Shown here in pieces: positions 11,457-22,613 of a stretch of DNA of 64,000 nucleotides; within the stretch, counting starts at the first letter, position 1; every line of letters starts with the position of its first letter. The stretch is from Podospora comata (Eukaryota > Ascomycota > Sordariomycetes > Sordariales > Podosporaceae): assembly GCA_017354895.1 (NCBI GenBank), contig CP071493.1, forward strand, positions 5,890,001 to 5,954,000, in the 5' to 3' direction. Both the position numbers and the translations under genes were made by a program. The notes under the pieces are model-generated. The model had not been told where the DNA came from, ran no database searches, and was given only the letters and a program-made list of their open reading frames with translations.

Positions 11457-13084
11457 CTCGCCTGATAATAGTGTCAGTCACGTTATCTGAAGCAGAAAGT
11501 TGGATGGAAGCCGAAATGAACGGAAATATACGGCTTAGAATTGACTGGCTCTTGGCCGTCAACTCTAAAACAGTAGAGGTTGCAGAATGCGATGGGAAGA
11601 GAGAAAGAAGGGGGTTTTTCGAGAGAGGATGGTGCCCACCAGTGGTAGGTTGACTGCTTGGGTTCTCTCTGCCAAGTGTATGGATCAGGGAGAAGGGAAT
11701 GTGAATCGATTTAGCAGTTTGAGCAGGTGGCACTGTCCTGAATTGTGGCAGTGGGAAGTGGAAGGGAGAAGGCTGGGCGAGGAAGAGAAGAAGGTCAGTG
11801 GAGAGAGTGGAAGCCGAGAGTAGAAGAGGGAGGGAGCTGGGGACTGAAGTCCAAAGCAGCTGAGGGTTGTAGTGGGAGTAAGAAGGCAGGTGCAACTAGG
11901 GTGGTTTTCACCTTGACGACGACAATATCAGCGGGGTTATTTTTGACAGGACTTCAGGAAGGTACGGGAGCAGGGCAAGCCGTTCATTATGGCAGGTACC
12001 TTGGAGGACAGGCAGGCACAGAGTTTGTTTGCAATACACCTAACCTTAACCTAAAGTGCACAAGAAAGCCTTCATCATGGAGTTATCTAGAACTTGCCAA
12101 GTTGTTTGCACATGGTAAGCATGGAGACAAGCCACAAGGCTAACATAGTTCATCGACAACAAATAAGAGCTGCGGTCTGCACATACACAATTGCATCTAC
12201 AGCGGCAGCATGCGTCAAGCATCCATCAGATACTGACATTGACGAACACTGACAAGTAGACTCAGACCTCGATGTCCAGGACATAAGCTTTTTCAATCCT
12301 GATACCTGTGTCCATCTGGTCAAACCTCGTTTTTACTACAAAAGATCAAGAGAGTCTTCAATCTGGTCTGAAACGGGCGGAAAGAAAGAAAGATGCCCAG
12401 CACTGAAGACGGAATACACTCCAAGGTCGTTCACTTGTTTACTGTGTTCACTGTATTCAAAGTCATTCACACATGGGTTAAGTTGTTGGTCGATAGATTG
12501 CATATTGTGACGGAACTCACAGATACTCAAAAACACCGGCTTGGGCACTAGACTCTATGAATGACTGACTTACTGAGCCTCAATCTCAATCCTTATACTA
12601 TGTTCTCTCCGAAATCCTCTTCGATAATTGTAGTCTAGAACTTCGGATGTCTTTCCGAGACACATGGGAAGTTCGGGACTGGTCCCCGATCGACGGACCC
12701 TGGATCGCCAAGATGAATCTAACTGATGATCACCCTCCAATCAAAGGTCACGAAAGCAGTGGCGTTATCGGCTGGGTCTTGGCAAGTGGAGGGGAGCTCA
12801 ACAACCTCGCATCGTCTGGTGAAATGATAGAATTCAGAAACATCATTGCGTCTTATTATATCTCGCACACCTCAGGGTTGACTGTCTGTGAGAGGGTATA
12901 GTTCGTGTTTCCAGTGACTATACTGGGAAGAGGGAGAACATTGCTTCGTTAGTCCCGCATTTTCTCATCCTCCAGATTCCCCACAGTCACCCCGCATTAA
13001 GCTCTCTGAGCTCCGAGCTTACGACTATCAAAGGAAGTCTTGTCATTGAGCTCAGTGAGACATTCTCACCACCGAGCCTCCCCA
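11457..13084. other. Divergent promoter region between the unknown gene and ALO
   Basis: The left third, read on the minus strand, is C/T-rich and resembles a fungal leader with a possible intron. A degenerate telomere-like run (CCTAACCTTAACCTAA) lies near 12038-12053. A frame of 84 codons at 12647-12901 starts with ATG but shows no domain or codon signal that would support a gene. Confidence 0.55.
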
Positions 13085-14746
13085 ATGGCGTCTCCAACCG
13101 AGGACCTCTCCCACATCCCCGTGGAAACCCGATCCATCATCACCACCGAATCCTCAGATGGCATCCCCTTCCCCGCCTCCCCCATCCCTCACACCCACCG
13201 CACCTGGGCTCGGACCTTCAGCTCTCGCCCTGAAGTCTACCTCCAGCCTTCCACCCTCCCTCAAATAACCAAAATCACCAACCTTGCTCGCCGCTGCCGT
13301 CGCCGTCTGGTTGTTGTCGGATCCGGGCACTCCCCTTCGAACCTCACATGCACCTCCTCTTGGATGGTCAACCTGGACAAATACTCTCGTGTCCTCTCGA
13401 TTGACCCCACCACCGGCATTTGTGTGCTCCAATCTGGCATCAGACTATGGCAGCTCAGCGAGGCTCTCATCAAGGAAGGCCTCGCCCTCCCCAGCATGGG
13501 AAGCATCAACGAGCAGTCCATCGCCGGCGCCATCTCTACTGGTACTCACGGCAGCTCCCTCAAGCACGGCCTGATTTCCGAAGGAGTGGAATCCCTCAAG
13601 ATTGTCCTCGCCAACGGTGAAGAAGTCTTCTGCTCACCAACAGAGAGATCGGATCTCTTCCGGGCTGCCTTGCTCAGCTTGGGAGCCATCGGCATCATCA
13701 CCGAGGTGACATTCAGAGCGGTCAAGGCGTTCAGTTTGGCATGGGAGCAATCGATTGACTCCGACAGCAAGCTGTTTGCCGAGTGGGAGTCCAAACTTTG
13801 GAAACAATCCGAGTTTGTCAGGGTGTGGTGGTTCCCCTACATGAGAAGGGCGGTAGTTTGGAAGGCGGACAAGGTGGATGAGAATGATTTGGACACGGGG
13901 GTGGTGAAGAACTATGATCCGCCCACGAGCTTTCAGGACAGCAAGATTGGGTATTTTGTCTACCACAACTTGCTGGCGTTGGCGAGGTGGTTCCCTAGGA
14001 TTACTCCGTGGGTGGAGTGGCTTGTGTTTGGGCTGCAGTATGGGTTTGGGAATGGGGAGACGACAACTACGCGGGCGGTCCAGCCGAGTTACAAGGCTTT
14101 CTTGTTGAACTGTCTGTACAGTCAGTTTGTGAATGAGTGGGCTATTCCGCTTGCGAAAGGACCGGAGGCGCTGCAGAGATTGGCGGCTTGGTTGCATAGA
14201 CTGCAGCCCGGGGATGAGGGGTATGTTGAGCATAAGATTCCTTTCAGTGCGGAGGGTCTCTGGGTGCACAGTCCGGTTGAGGTCAGGGTCAGCGATACCA
14301 CTGTCAAGACCAGCGGCGAAAGGGGAAACAGGCCTTGGTTGGATATCACTCCTGAGGATGGACCGGCGTTGTATCTCAACGCGACGATGTACCGACCTTA
14401 CCACAAGGACCCAAGCTACAATGCGACGGAAAGGTACTACGAGGCTTTCGAGTGGTTGATGAGAGATCTGGGCGGAAAGCCACATTGGGCAAAGACATTT
14501 GCTGTCACGCCGGACGAGTTTGCGAGCAAGCAGTGGTATGGTGAGAATTTCCACCAGTTCAGGAAGGTGAGAGATGAGGTCGACCCTCTGGGCATGTTCG
14601 TTGGACCATGGCAGCGCAAGTTCTTGCTGGGAGAGCCGGCGGAGGAGAAGGATAGGCTTGCTTTGGAAGAAGTTGGGTTTGAGCAGAAGCCTGCGAAGGA
14701 GGGTGGTTATGTTGTGACGGGGCACCAAAATGTGGTTGTCGCATGA
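13085..14746 (+). CDS. ALO1: D-arabinono-1,4-lactone oxidase
   Basis: A complete single-exon gene of 553 residues. The enzyme is a FAD-dependent oxidase that makes D-erythroascorbic acid, the fungal vitamin C analogue, and releases hydrogen peroxide; the yeast enzyme sits on the mitochondrial outer membrane. The PCMH-type FAD domain shows VVVGSGHSPSNL (GHSPS at 81-85; His82 is the family's covalent flavin site) and the segment GSINEQSIAGAISTGTHGSS. The C-terminal ALO domain shows the conserved HWAK motif at 467-470 and a typical end near FVGPWQRKFL. The ATG at 13085 (CCCAATGGCG) is the first in-frame ATG; an upstream continuation of the frame has no ATG. The coding strand changes from C-rich in the first half to G-rich in the second. 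Confidence 0.95.
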   Translation: MASPTEDLSHIPVETRSIITTESSDGIPFPASPIPHTHRTWARTFSSRPEVYLQPSTLPQITKITNLARRCRRRLVVVGSGHSPSNLTCTSSWMVNLDKYSRVLSIDPTTGICVLQSGIRLWQLSEALIKEGLALPSMGSINEQSIAGAISTGTHGSSLKHGLISEGVESLKIVLANGEEVFCSPTERSDLFRAALLSLGAIGIITEVTFRAVKAFSLAWEQSIDSDSKLFAEWESKLWKQSEFVRVWWFPYMRRAVVWKADKVDENDLDTGVVKNYDPPTSFQDSKIGYFVYHNLLALARWFPRITPWVEWLVFGLQYGFGNGETTTTRAVQPSYKAFLLNCLYSQFVNEWAIPLAKGPEALQRLAAWLHRLQPGDEGYVEHKIPFSAEGLWVHSPVEVRVSDTTVKTSGERGNRPWLDITPEDGPALYLNATMYRPYHKDPSYNATERYYEAFEWLMRDLGGKPHWAKTFAVTPDEFASKQWYGENFHQFRKVRDEVDPLGMFVGPWQRKFLLGEPAEEKDRLALEEVGFEQKPAKEGGYVVTGHQNVVVA

Positions 14747-15482
14747 GTGTTTGTGTTAGAGACAGATAACACGGAGTTTGGCTCGCTGCATTAAATGACG
14801 TAGTCGCTGGAGCTTCAATCGACATATCAAAGAAATCGTGGTCTCTTCTTCAAAAGTGAAGCTATCCCAGTGTTCGGGGCACAGTTTCCTGGTTTAGAGA
14901 TCTCCGGCTGCGGGTCGCCCCGCCTACCGCACGGACCACAGGTTGTGCTTGGCGTGCCCCGCGTCAAAATGTTCACTTGGTCAACGGCCATGATCTCATC
15001 CCATCAAAACAGACTTCCAAATTGGATTACACGGGATGAAACACGGCGTAACACAGACGGTGTCTGAGTTCGGAAGAAAAAGATCACGGCGCTAGGGAGC
15101 TGGTTAGTTAGCTGCAGTCTAGACAGGTGATCGTAACAAGCCTCATTTACCAGCTCTTGACGAATATGCAGGGCGTCGTCGTTTGATGGGGAAAAGTGGT
15201 GGCTGGTGTTCCCGTCGCCCAACCACCAGCTCCCACGCCATCCTCTTGGCTCTCCCAGGGACAAGCCCAACCTCTCCAGAAAACAACATGAAGCACGGCA
15301 GTCCCTGGTTTCCTGCGTTTTTCTTTCTTGTGCATCTTGCATGATGACATGACGCGCCTCTTCCCTCCTTTCCATCCTGTTTTCGCATCCATCACGGTCC
15401 AATTGGCCGTGTCACCTGTGGGTTTCTGTTTCTGAGCGAGAAGCGCCCCATTCTTGTTTGCGCTCCGATTCGCAGAAGAGAC
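14747..15482. other. Intergenic upstream of the DUF3433 membrane protein
   Basis: This 0.7-kb spacer holds the ALO terminator region and the promoter and leader of the next gene. No gene is seen. Confidence 0.6.
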
Positions 15483-18274
15483 ATGAGCTTCCAGAACAAC
15501 AAGCAGCAGCAGCCTCGTGTGTACACCGACAAACCCCACCACCCTCGATTGGATTGCCTTGCTCACGGCCAATTTTAGGAACACATCTGCAGTACAATCT
15601 TGCACAGCAACAACATCCAAGATCACACTCGAATTCTTCTTCCGAAGTCACACCTCCACAGCGGGACGAGGGGCATGCAGCATCTGCCTCTCATCCCAGC
15701 TCCCTCCCACCACCACCACCACCACCACCACAAACACAAACACAATTCTCTCACTTCCCAGCCCGGCCTACATCGACAACCACCTATTCGGAGCCGGATT
15801 ACGGAGCGGACCAAATTCACAACCCTCCCTCTGTCGCGCGCGCACATGGACAACCCGTCATAGTAGAGGGACCTTATCTTCGTGGGACAAACATGGCTTC
15901 ACCGCCAGGATATCAGCAGCCCGACTGGGAGCCTGCCTTCAACGCCAGGATGTTGACAGATTTCAGAGAGGACCTTGCCCGAATGGACGGAGTCATAACA
16001 CCAGGAGTAGACGACACTCCATATATTCACCAAGCCATTGAAGCACTCACTCGCCGTGATCGCGATACTGGTTATTCCGCAAATGAGTCTTCGAGCAGTG
16101 ACAGCGCACAGGCTGGACCGTCGATATATCCGAACCAACCACACCGACAGGTTTACCAACACCCTCAGCAAACGCCACGACCTATCTCCACGGGACCAAT
16201 TCAGGAGGGGGATGAAGTGCTGCAACCACCTAATCCACAATTTTCTAAACCAAATCCAGCCGCTTCCGCCGACTCGCTTGCCGAAAGTTTGCTCAAAGGT
16301 GCTAGGAAACCTGCGCAGCCTCATGAATGGAGACCAGTGGAGAGGGAGGAGATTCTCAACAGGACTGGGGAATGGAAGGCCCAGGGAGTACCGCCGCTAA
16401 CCTTTAGGCCATGGCCATTACGAGCACCCGCTTTGTTTGGGTTCATGGCCATGTGTGTGCTGATGATCGCGGCTCTTGCCTTTGGTGCTGTTTGGTCACA
16501 TCAAAAGCAGGGGTTAGTTGGTTGGGACGACATCGTGGGCGGCCGGTATTTCGTCTTTAGGATCCTCCCGCAACTAATCGGGGCTGTCTTCCTGCTCTAT
16601 GCGCAGTTCATCATCACAACCATCTTCCGGATCCTACCGTTTGTGCGGTTGGCTTCTCACGACCCTCAGGTCCGTGATGGTGCGGTATACCAGAGACTCT
16701 ACCCTTCGTTTCTCTGGCCGAAGTTTGTCGGACCGTGGAATGTCTGGGTGCCGATCTTTGCTACTTGGCTGATGAACTTTACCATCCCGCTTCAGAGCTC
16801 GCTTTTTACGGTTATTCTTGCGGAAGAGGGGGAGGAGAGACAGTGGGTTTGGGCCACATGTCAAGGTGTGGCTTGGGCCTTGGTAGGGTTATACCTGTTG
16901 TTGCTCATTTCAACAATCATCGTCTGGAGATTCTGGGCAACTACCGAAAAGACCGGTCTGATTTGGGACCCTCGATCTCTGGCCGATTACATCGCCATCG
17001 TCTCCGAAACCAACACCGCGACCGACTATCGCGGTACTCAACTCGCCCGCGGAATAGAGGGCATCCGCTTCGCCCTCCGCCGCCGTGCTCACGATAGGCT
17101 AGGGTACTGGACCTGGAAAGATGGTCGCCCGGGTTTCTGGCATACTCTTGGGAGCCCCATGGATAACGAGTCCAACCTCCTTCCCTTTCCGGATGTCACC
17201 AGCGGTCAAAGAATGGAGAAACAACCATTCAACAACCAAAGCCCCCTAATCGAAAACCCCGATCACCATCCCGACCTCGAAGCCTCGGACCCGAACGCCA
17301 CAATCCGACACAGATACCTCCCCTGGTCATTGCGAACAAGCCAACTCCTCTGGTTCATCATCGCGAGCGTTATCCTCCTCGCCGCCCTCTTTGTCGTCTC
17401 CTTCCTCCCATCAACTCGTATAAGCAAGGGCTTCACCCCCGGATTGCGCGCCGACCCCCAACCAGGCGCGTTCTCCGCCGCGGATTTCCTCTACGCGTTT
17501 GTCCCCTCCCTGTTGGGGATGATGCTGTTCCTCAGCTTCCAGCACATAACCACCCACTTCCTCATCCTCACGCCCTGGGCGGCACTATCTTCCCCCGGCG
17601 GTTGCCGAGCGGAAGAGGGACTACTAGTCGACTACCCAGCCTGCCTCCCCCTCGAATCCAGCTTCAAAGCCCTGAGGAACAAGCATTTCCGCGCGGCGTT
17701 TCTGTCGTTCAGCTCAACTTTGTTTCTGGCGATCCCGGTCCTGGCAGGGGGGATGTTTATGGCCTTGACGAAACTATCCAGAACGAGAAGGGAAGAAGAC
17801 GGGGTGGTGGTTGAGGACTGGGAGCAAGAGGTGAGGATGTATGCTAACATGCCTGCTTATACTCTTTTGCTGGCGGTGCTGGGGCTGTATCTCGTGGCGT
17901 TGGTGAGTCTTGTGCCAAAGAGGAAGGAGGTGGGGATGCCGCATGGGGTTGGGTGTCTGGCGGAGGTGGTGGGGTATCTTGTGAACAACGAGTTGAGGGA
18001 GGAGCTGGCTTTCAAGAGGTGTGTCAACAAGGAGGAGCTTCTGGAACGGATGGGGGCGGGGGGGAGGGGGAATGGGGGGATTGATTTGAGTCCGAGGTGG
18101 TATTTCGGGTTTGGGGGGGAGGGGGTGGCGGGTGTGCCGCTTATTGGGGGGGAGCAGCAGCAAAATGGGGGGATGGAGAGTGAGCTTGGGATTAGGAGGT
18201 TGAGGAGGTTTACTGAGAAGAGGAGGGTTAGGAAGAGCATGATTAGGAGGGGGAATGATGGGTTGTCGTTGTGA
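15483..18274 (+). CDS. Polytopic membrane protein with two DUF3433-type units
   Basis: My model has exon 1 at 15483-15516 (MSFQNNKQQQP), a 62-nt intron at 15517-15578 (GTGTGT donor, TTTTAG acceptor) and exon 2 at 15579-18274, giving 909 residues. Residues ~1-300 are disordered and rich in Pro, Gln and Ser, including a run of eight prolines. Two blocks follow, each opening with a Trp-Pro/Leu-Arg motif (FRPWPLRAPALF; YLPWSLRTSQLLW) and holding four hydrophobic helices: about 320-345, 365-395, 430-455 and 470-495, then 630-655, 685-715, 740-765 and 795-820. This duplicated layout matches the fungal DUF3433 family, of unknown function, probably in the plasma or an internal membrane. If the first intron is wrong, the next good ATG is 15893 (MASPPGYQQPDW). 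The last ~500 nt are extremely G-rich. Confidence 0.82.
15707..15731 (+). repeat. (CCA)n trinucleotide repeat coding polyproline
   Basis: Eight consecutive CCA units within the disordered N-terminal part of the DUF3433 protein. They encode the proline run and are likely length-variable. Confidence 0.85.
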
Positions 18275-19423
18275 GGTGGGGGTTGGCTTTTGGGATTGTT
18301 TGGAGTTTTGGGAGGATACCACGGTTGATACATTTTTTTTGGAACATTTGCGAAGCATGGCGAATGTGAAAGGGGAGGGGGAAAAGATACTCGAAAATTG
18401 TTAGATACCAGGAAGATGGAAGGGTATAATGTCTGAATGTTGGTCAATGTATGAGAATGGAATGGAATGGAATGGCGATGGGATGTGTTATGAATAATGT
18501 ACGGAAATGGGTGGGCATAGTTGGGAGGGAGATTTTTTGTCACATACTACTTACTACTTACTCTTGTTAGACATGCCAAAAAAAAGACAGCCGAATAAAT
18601 GGTAGATACCTCTGATGAATTGGTCTTTGCATTTGGTTGGTGTGCATGAAATCAGAAGTCTGCAGATCCCACGAGCTGGCTGGGTGAGTTATCCTCCAAT
18701 ATCAACGAGAATTCCTAGCTCCATGACCTTGGTGAGGAGGTGAATAGGCCGGTTCGACGAATCAGGATAGGCACGCATGAGCTTTTCAAAAACGTATGAT
18801 ACTTTGATTTGCTAAACATTTACCATGCCCAGCGGTAAGATCCATGATCCATGTAAGGCGTCATGATAAAACCCTTCCACCACGCCAACTTCTTTTCAGA
18901 CATTAACAACAAAAACGTGGTAATAATACCAATCAGCCGTGAGGCCTGTCCTGTCATATTCCCTTCTCCCACCTATACCGATTCGCCCCCTCTTTCCATT
19001 TGCCGCGAGGCATCCTTGTCCGTCTTTTTGAATTAAATGAGTTTTGTAAGCTCAAGATTATGGGTTGATCAACCCATTAGGATAAAAGTGATTGCTTCAG
19101 CCCATCCCCTTTTACACCATGCAAGGGGTATAATATGCAGCCTTATGTGCTTTTGGGGGGGGGGGGGGGTGGTGTATCACCACCTTGCTGCCTGTCTCCC
19201 TCCCGACCGCCATATGTTTGGAAATGATGCTGGTACTGTTTGTCCCCCCATCACTCCCAAAGATGTGATAAAACGTAGTATGTTGATGAATATTTAAACA
19301 AGCCGTGTGCTCTCAAGAGTGAGCCTGAGTTGTTATCCTTGTCCTGCGATTGGCCGTGTGACCCGAGTATTCCTTTTTTTTTATCCAGTCCATGGCGAAG
19401 CGGCGGAACCACCTCCACTATTA
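18275..19423. other. Convergent intergenic region
   Basis: This 1.1-kb region between the DUF3433 gene and the CNL1-like gene has no coding signal. It contains a short GGAAT run near 18452-18473 and a long homopolymeric G run. Confidence 0.6.
19155..19169 (+). repeat. Homopolymer G15
   Basis: Fifteen consecutive guanines in a non-coding stretch. Exact length is vulnerable to sequencing error, and a G run can form quadruplex-type structures. Confidence 0.8.
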
Positions 19424-19942
19424 TCATGTCCGATGTCGATGTGACCGATGCCCACGATCCCGTCTCGACGACCCACCGCCGCCTGACCGCTCCAGCTCAC
19501 GCTCCAACTCCTCAGCACGCCGGCGATAGTCCCTAACAATATCCCGGATGTGTCTGATGCGGTCAAAGTCCAGCTCGAGCTCGTCTATCTGCGCCATGAT
19601 GTCGTGGTAGCGCGCAATCTCGGCATCGGCATTGTCGATGAGCTGACCACTCTGGTCATAGACGCTCAGAGTTACTATTTGCGATTGTTCCATCAGGTAC
19701 TCGAGCCGCTGTTGAATATGCTGCATGACTCGGTCAAAATGTCGGCCCAGCGCGGACAGAGACGAGCTGTCAATCATGAGTAGCCCCTGCGAAGACGCCC
19801 TGCTCGCGGCGCGGGAGGACGAGGACCCAGCTGCCGCCACTGCCTGCTGTCCATGTCGAAGGATTTGAATCTCGTCTTCTGTCAGCCCTAGTTGCGTGTC
19901 GGGTACGGCATTCGTGGACGGTTGTTGCGACGACGACGACAT
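19424..19942 (-). CDS. cnl1: BLOC-1 complex subunit CNL1-like protein
   Basis: A single exon encoding 172 residues. The first ~55 residues are Ser/Gln/Ala-rich. The conserved part begins with LGLTEDEIQILRHGQQA, passes through SSRAASRASSQGLL, then GRHFDRVMQHIQQRLEYL, and ends with an acidic helical stretch (AEIARYHDIMAQIDELELDF, then DRIRHIRDIVRDY). This is the pattern I associate with fungal CNL1, the coiled-coil subunit of BLOC-1, which acts on endosomes with the Rab GAP Msb3. The tail is basic and Gly/Arg/His-rich. The start is the ATG at 19942 (ATGTCGTCGTCG); the frame stays open some way upstream but has no earlier ATG before a stop. Function rests on family resemblance only. Confidence 0.72.
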   Translation of the reverse strand: MSSSSQQPSTNAVPDTQLGLTEDEIQILRHGQQAVAAAGSSSSRAASRASSQGLLMIDSSSLSALGRHFDRVMQHIQQRLEYLMEQSQIVTLSVYDQSGQLIDNADAEIARYHDIMAQIDELELDFDRIRHIRDIVRDYRRRAEELERELERSGGGGSSRRDRGHRSHRHRT

Positions 19943-22613
19943 GGCGGCTGAAGCGAGTTTGAGGGATTGGCGACTGGTTGATTCTTCCTGCTGCTCCAGT
20001 TGTGCCGCAGCAGTTCCCAGCACCGTCCCAGATACTCCCTCGCGCTTTTGTCTTTGTTGTACAGAGAGGAACTCCCTTCCCGGCTGGCCTTGATCAGCAA
20101 CCGGCGCTTTTCCGGAGCTTCAGAATTTCCCAGAGGACGGTGCAGTTTGTACACCAACCGTCCTGCCGCACACAACAGTGTGCCGACGGTGCACTGCTTG
20201 ACCCAGGAATTCACAATGTGCAGCAACCTTATCGTCTCTGGGGTTCGATATGTGTCACGGCTGCGGGAGGTATGAGCTGCGGGGTACTGAAGGTGTCGTC
20301 GATACTGGACGAGCCAAAGTATGTAGACGGCAACGAGCAGAGGGCGTATAGACTGCACCGGCCGGTAGCTTAAGCGTCGGCGACGTTTTCAGCGCGCACG
20401 GCATCATCGTATCGATCCGTTACTGTTCCGGTGCCATAACAGCTAGCGTTGAGGGCGCTGGGTGCGGCAGTCCAGGAGGTTTCGTCGAAAGGATCTAGCC
20501 GAAGTCGAGGCAGGCTACGAGCTGTTGCGGCACAAGGAGGGGTGGTGTCGTGGGAGCAGTGACTGTGTAAGATGCAGGCGAGACCGAGCCGGCGGGACCA
20601 GATTCCCGGTGATCTTGCTACGTCGGAGTGATACACGATCTTCGAAGCTGCCCGTGCGGGTGGTCGTCTCGTTCATGTACTGCGTTGCGCCAGACGTGAG
20701 CTTGATGGCGAGCTGAGGGTTACAGGAAAACCCGTGTGTACGTCTGTCAAGGGATTGTCGTCGGCGAGTGCTATGCAATTGCTATGAGGAGATGTCGGCC
20801 GGTTCGCCAGGGGCGTCGAGGAACATGAGCTGTTGGAGTGGGAAATCAGCCAAGTTGTATCGAAGAAGTGGCAGCAAAGTGAAATAAATGGTCCCGGCAT
20901 CCCCAATTCCTCGGCAGCGCATCAGCTGATAAGAGCTACTTTGATCCAACACCGGGCTTGAAATTGAGCCGAAAAAGAAATCCTGTAGCGCAAGCAATAA
21001 ATATATACCGCAAGCAGCCGAGTGATCTCCAGGAAATCACGGGAGCCCATTAATATGATAAGTGAAGAGGGGGTCACAAAGATGTGAGACCTGCCGATAA
21101 TACGTACGAGGAGGAGATCAACCGCGGGGGAATATCTTGTGGCCCCGGCAACCTCAAATCGGGGTAGCTATCGTGGAACGGTGATGGCTGACTGTGTCGC
21201 CTTTCATCAACGTGTCTGCCGCGCCAACTGCGGCAACAGGAAACCACGAGGATACGGTCAGGAATCGAGGAAGAAGCATTTTGCTAAAGTCGGCGACCCC
21301 AGGATTTGTGCTGTCATCTCCAGCGCCAGCTCTTGGCGTGGCGGTCCTTGTCGATGCGTCCGAGCTTTGGCGTTTACAGAGGTTTCGGTCGCACATCAGT
21401 TGTATTGAAGCAAGACACCAAAGCCTCCCGTTTCAAGACCGAGCTGTACATCTCATGAGGGACCAGCGTGTCAGAAATATATCTCACAAAAGAGATCCGA
21501 GTAAGCAATATTCCAACAGCGAGTGCTCAGTCAGAGGCATCAGATCAGGTCGACCCACCAGGAGCTTGCCGTGTAAGTGCGCCAAGGCTCCATCACCACC
21601 AAACATGAAGAATCTCCATCATCATCTCATGAAGCAGATCCGGAGCAGCGGCAGTGGCGCGTGAGGTGCATGAACCTTGATAGCAGATGCCAATCTCAAA
21701 TTGCGAATCAAAAGAATAGGATCTGCGAAACTGCCGTAACCTGGCGCAGCTTCTTGTCCTCTGGAAGCTGCAATTGAGAGCCAATGGCTTATCAGACCCA
21801 CAGAAGAACCCCTGGTCTGTCACTTCAGCCTCACAACACTCCCAGACGACTACATAAGGGCGACATTGTATAGATGTCTAACGTTATGGCTCGACGGATA
21901 CGGGTTGCCCTGAAATAGGTGCCTTACCGAATTGCCAGAAAGCTACCTATCAAGATGTCAAGCAGCCAAAATACCCTGGGTGAGAGCATGAGAGGGGCAT
22001 GGACGGCCCGGCACGACATATGACGCCTCAATGATATACAAATCAACCGATAGCTGGCTGAGCAGCTATCGAGAGGTGTTCCGAATAACGCAAGACGACA
22101 GTCGTCAAGTCGACCTGGACAATCGAGATTCCCCATAACTCGGGGCTGGATGCTAGAGAAAGCAGTACGGAGCAGCCTCCTCCGAGGTCGAGTGGGAGAA
22201 TAGAAATCTCGTCAGTTCCCCGCCACAGGCCGCTGCAGCACAAACCCAGATAGTGACTCTTTACGCCTCTTGAAGCTGAAGACTGGTCATGATAATGTTC
22301 AATACAGCCCCCAAGGCAAGCGAGTCACCCACTTGGCCGAGATGAGCTTGGCAGGGGGCAGAATGCAGTGTCACTTCAACTGCAGATTCAACGGCGATGG
22401 CAACCAAAGATGAACAATTAGCCTGCATATCGGCCTCGACCTCCCGTGTTCCCCGTCTTCACCTCTGGGCGGACCATTACTTCCATCAATGGGGACCGGT
22501 TCACGGTGAGCCCACCGTGGGCTGCTCTAGTATAAACATGGGCCTTCTTCCCGGCTTTACTCACGCTCAGTTCTTCAAGCTCAGGTTGATCGTTACCCGA
22601 ACTCACCCTCAGA
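19943..22613. other. Region without a confident gene; left part has coding-like frames
   Basis: From about 19943 to 20930 the minus strand has open, GC3-biased pieces in different frames, for example a stretch ending in VRAENVADA at 20370 and one with LLHIVNSWVKQ near 20230. They cannot be joined into a convincing gene by ordinary splice signals and could be leader sequence, an unrecognised multi-exon gene or a decayed gene. From 20930 to 22613 nothing is recognisable apart from the promoter of the esterase. Confidence 0.45.

Noticed and set aside
12647-12901. 84-codon ATG-initiated frame
   Set aside because: No domain, no signal peptide, no splice partner; likely chance within a promoter region.
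13634-14728. 364-codon open frame on the minus strand
   Set aside because: Antisense shadow of the ALO gene, which has clear FAD and HWAK motifs on the other strand.
18452-18473. Short GGAAT satellite-like run
   Set aside because: Only about three to four units; too short to call a satellite.
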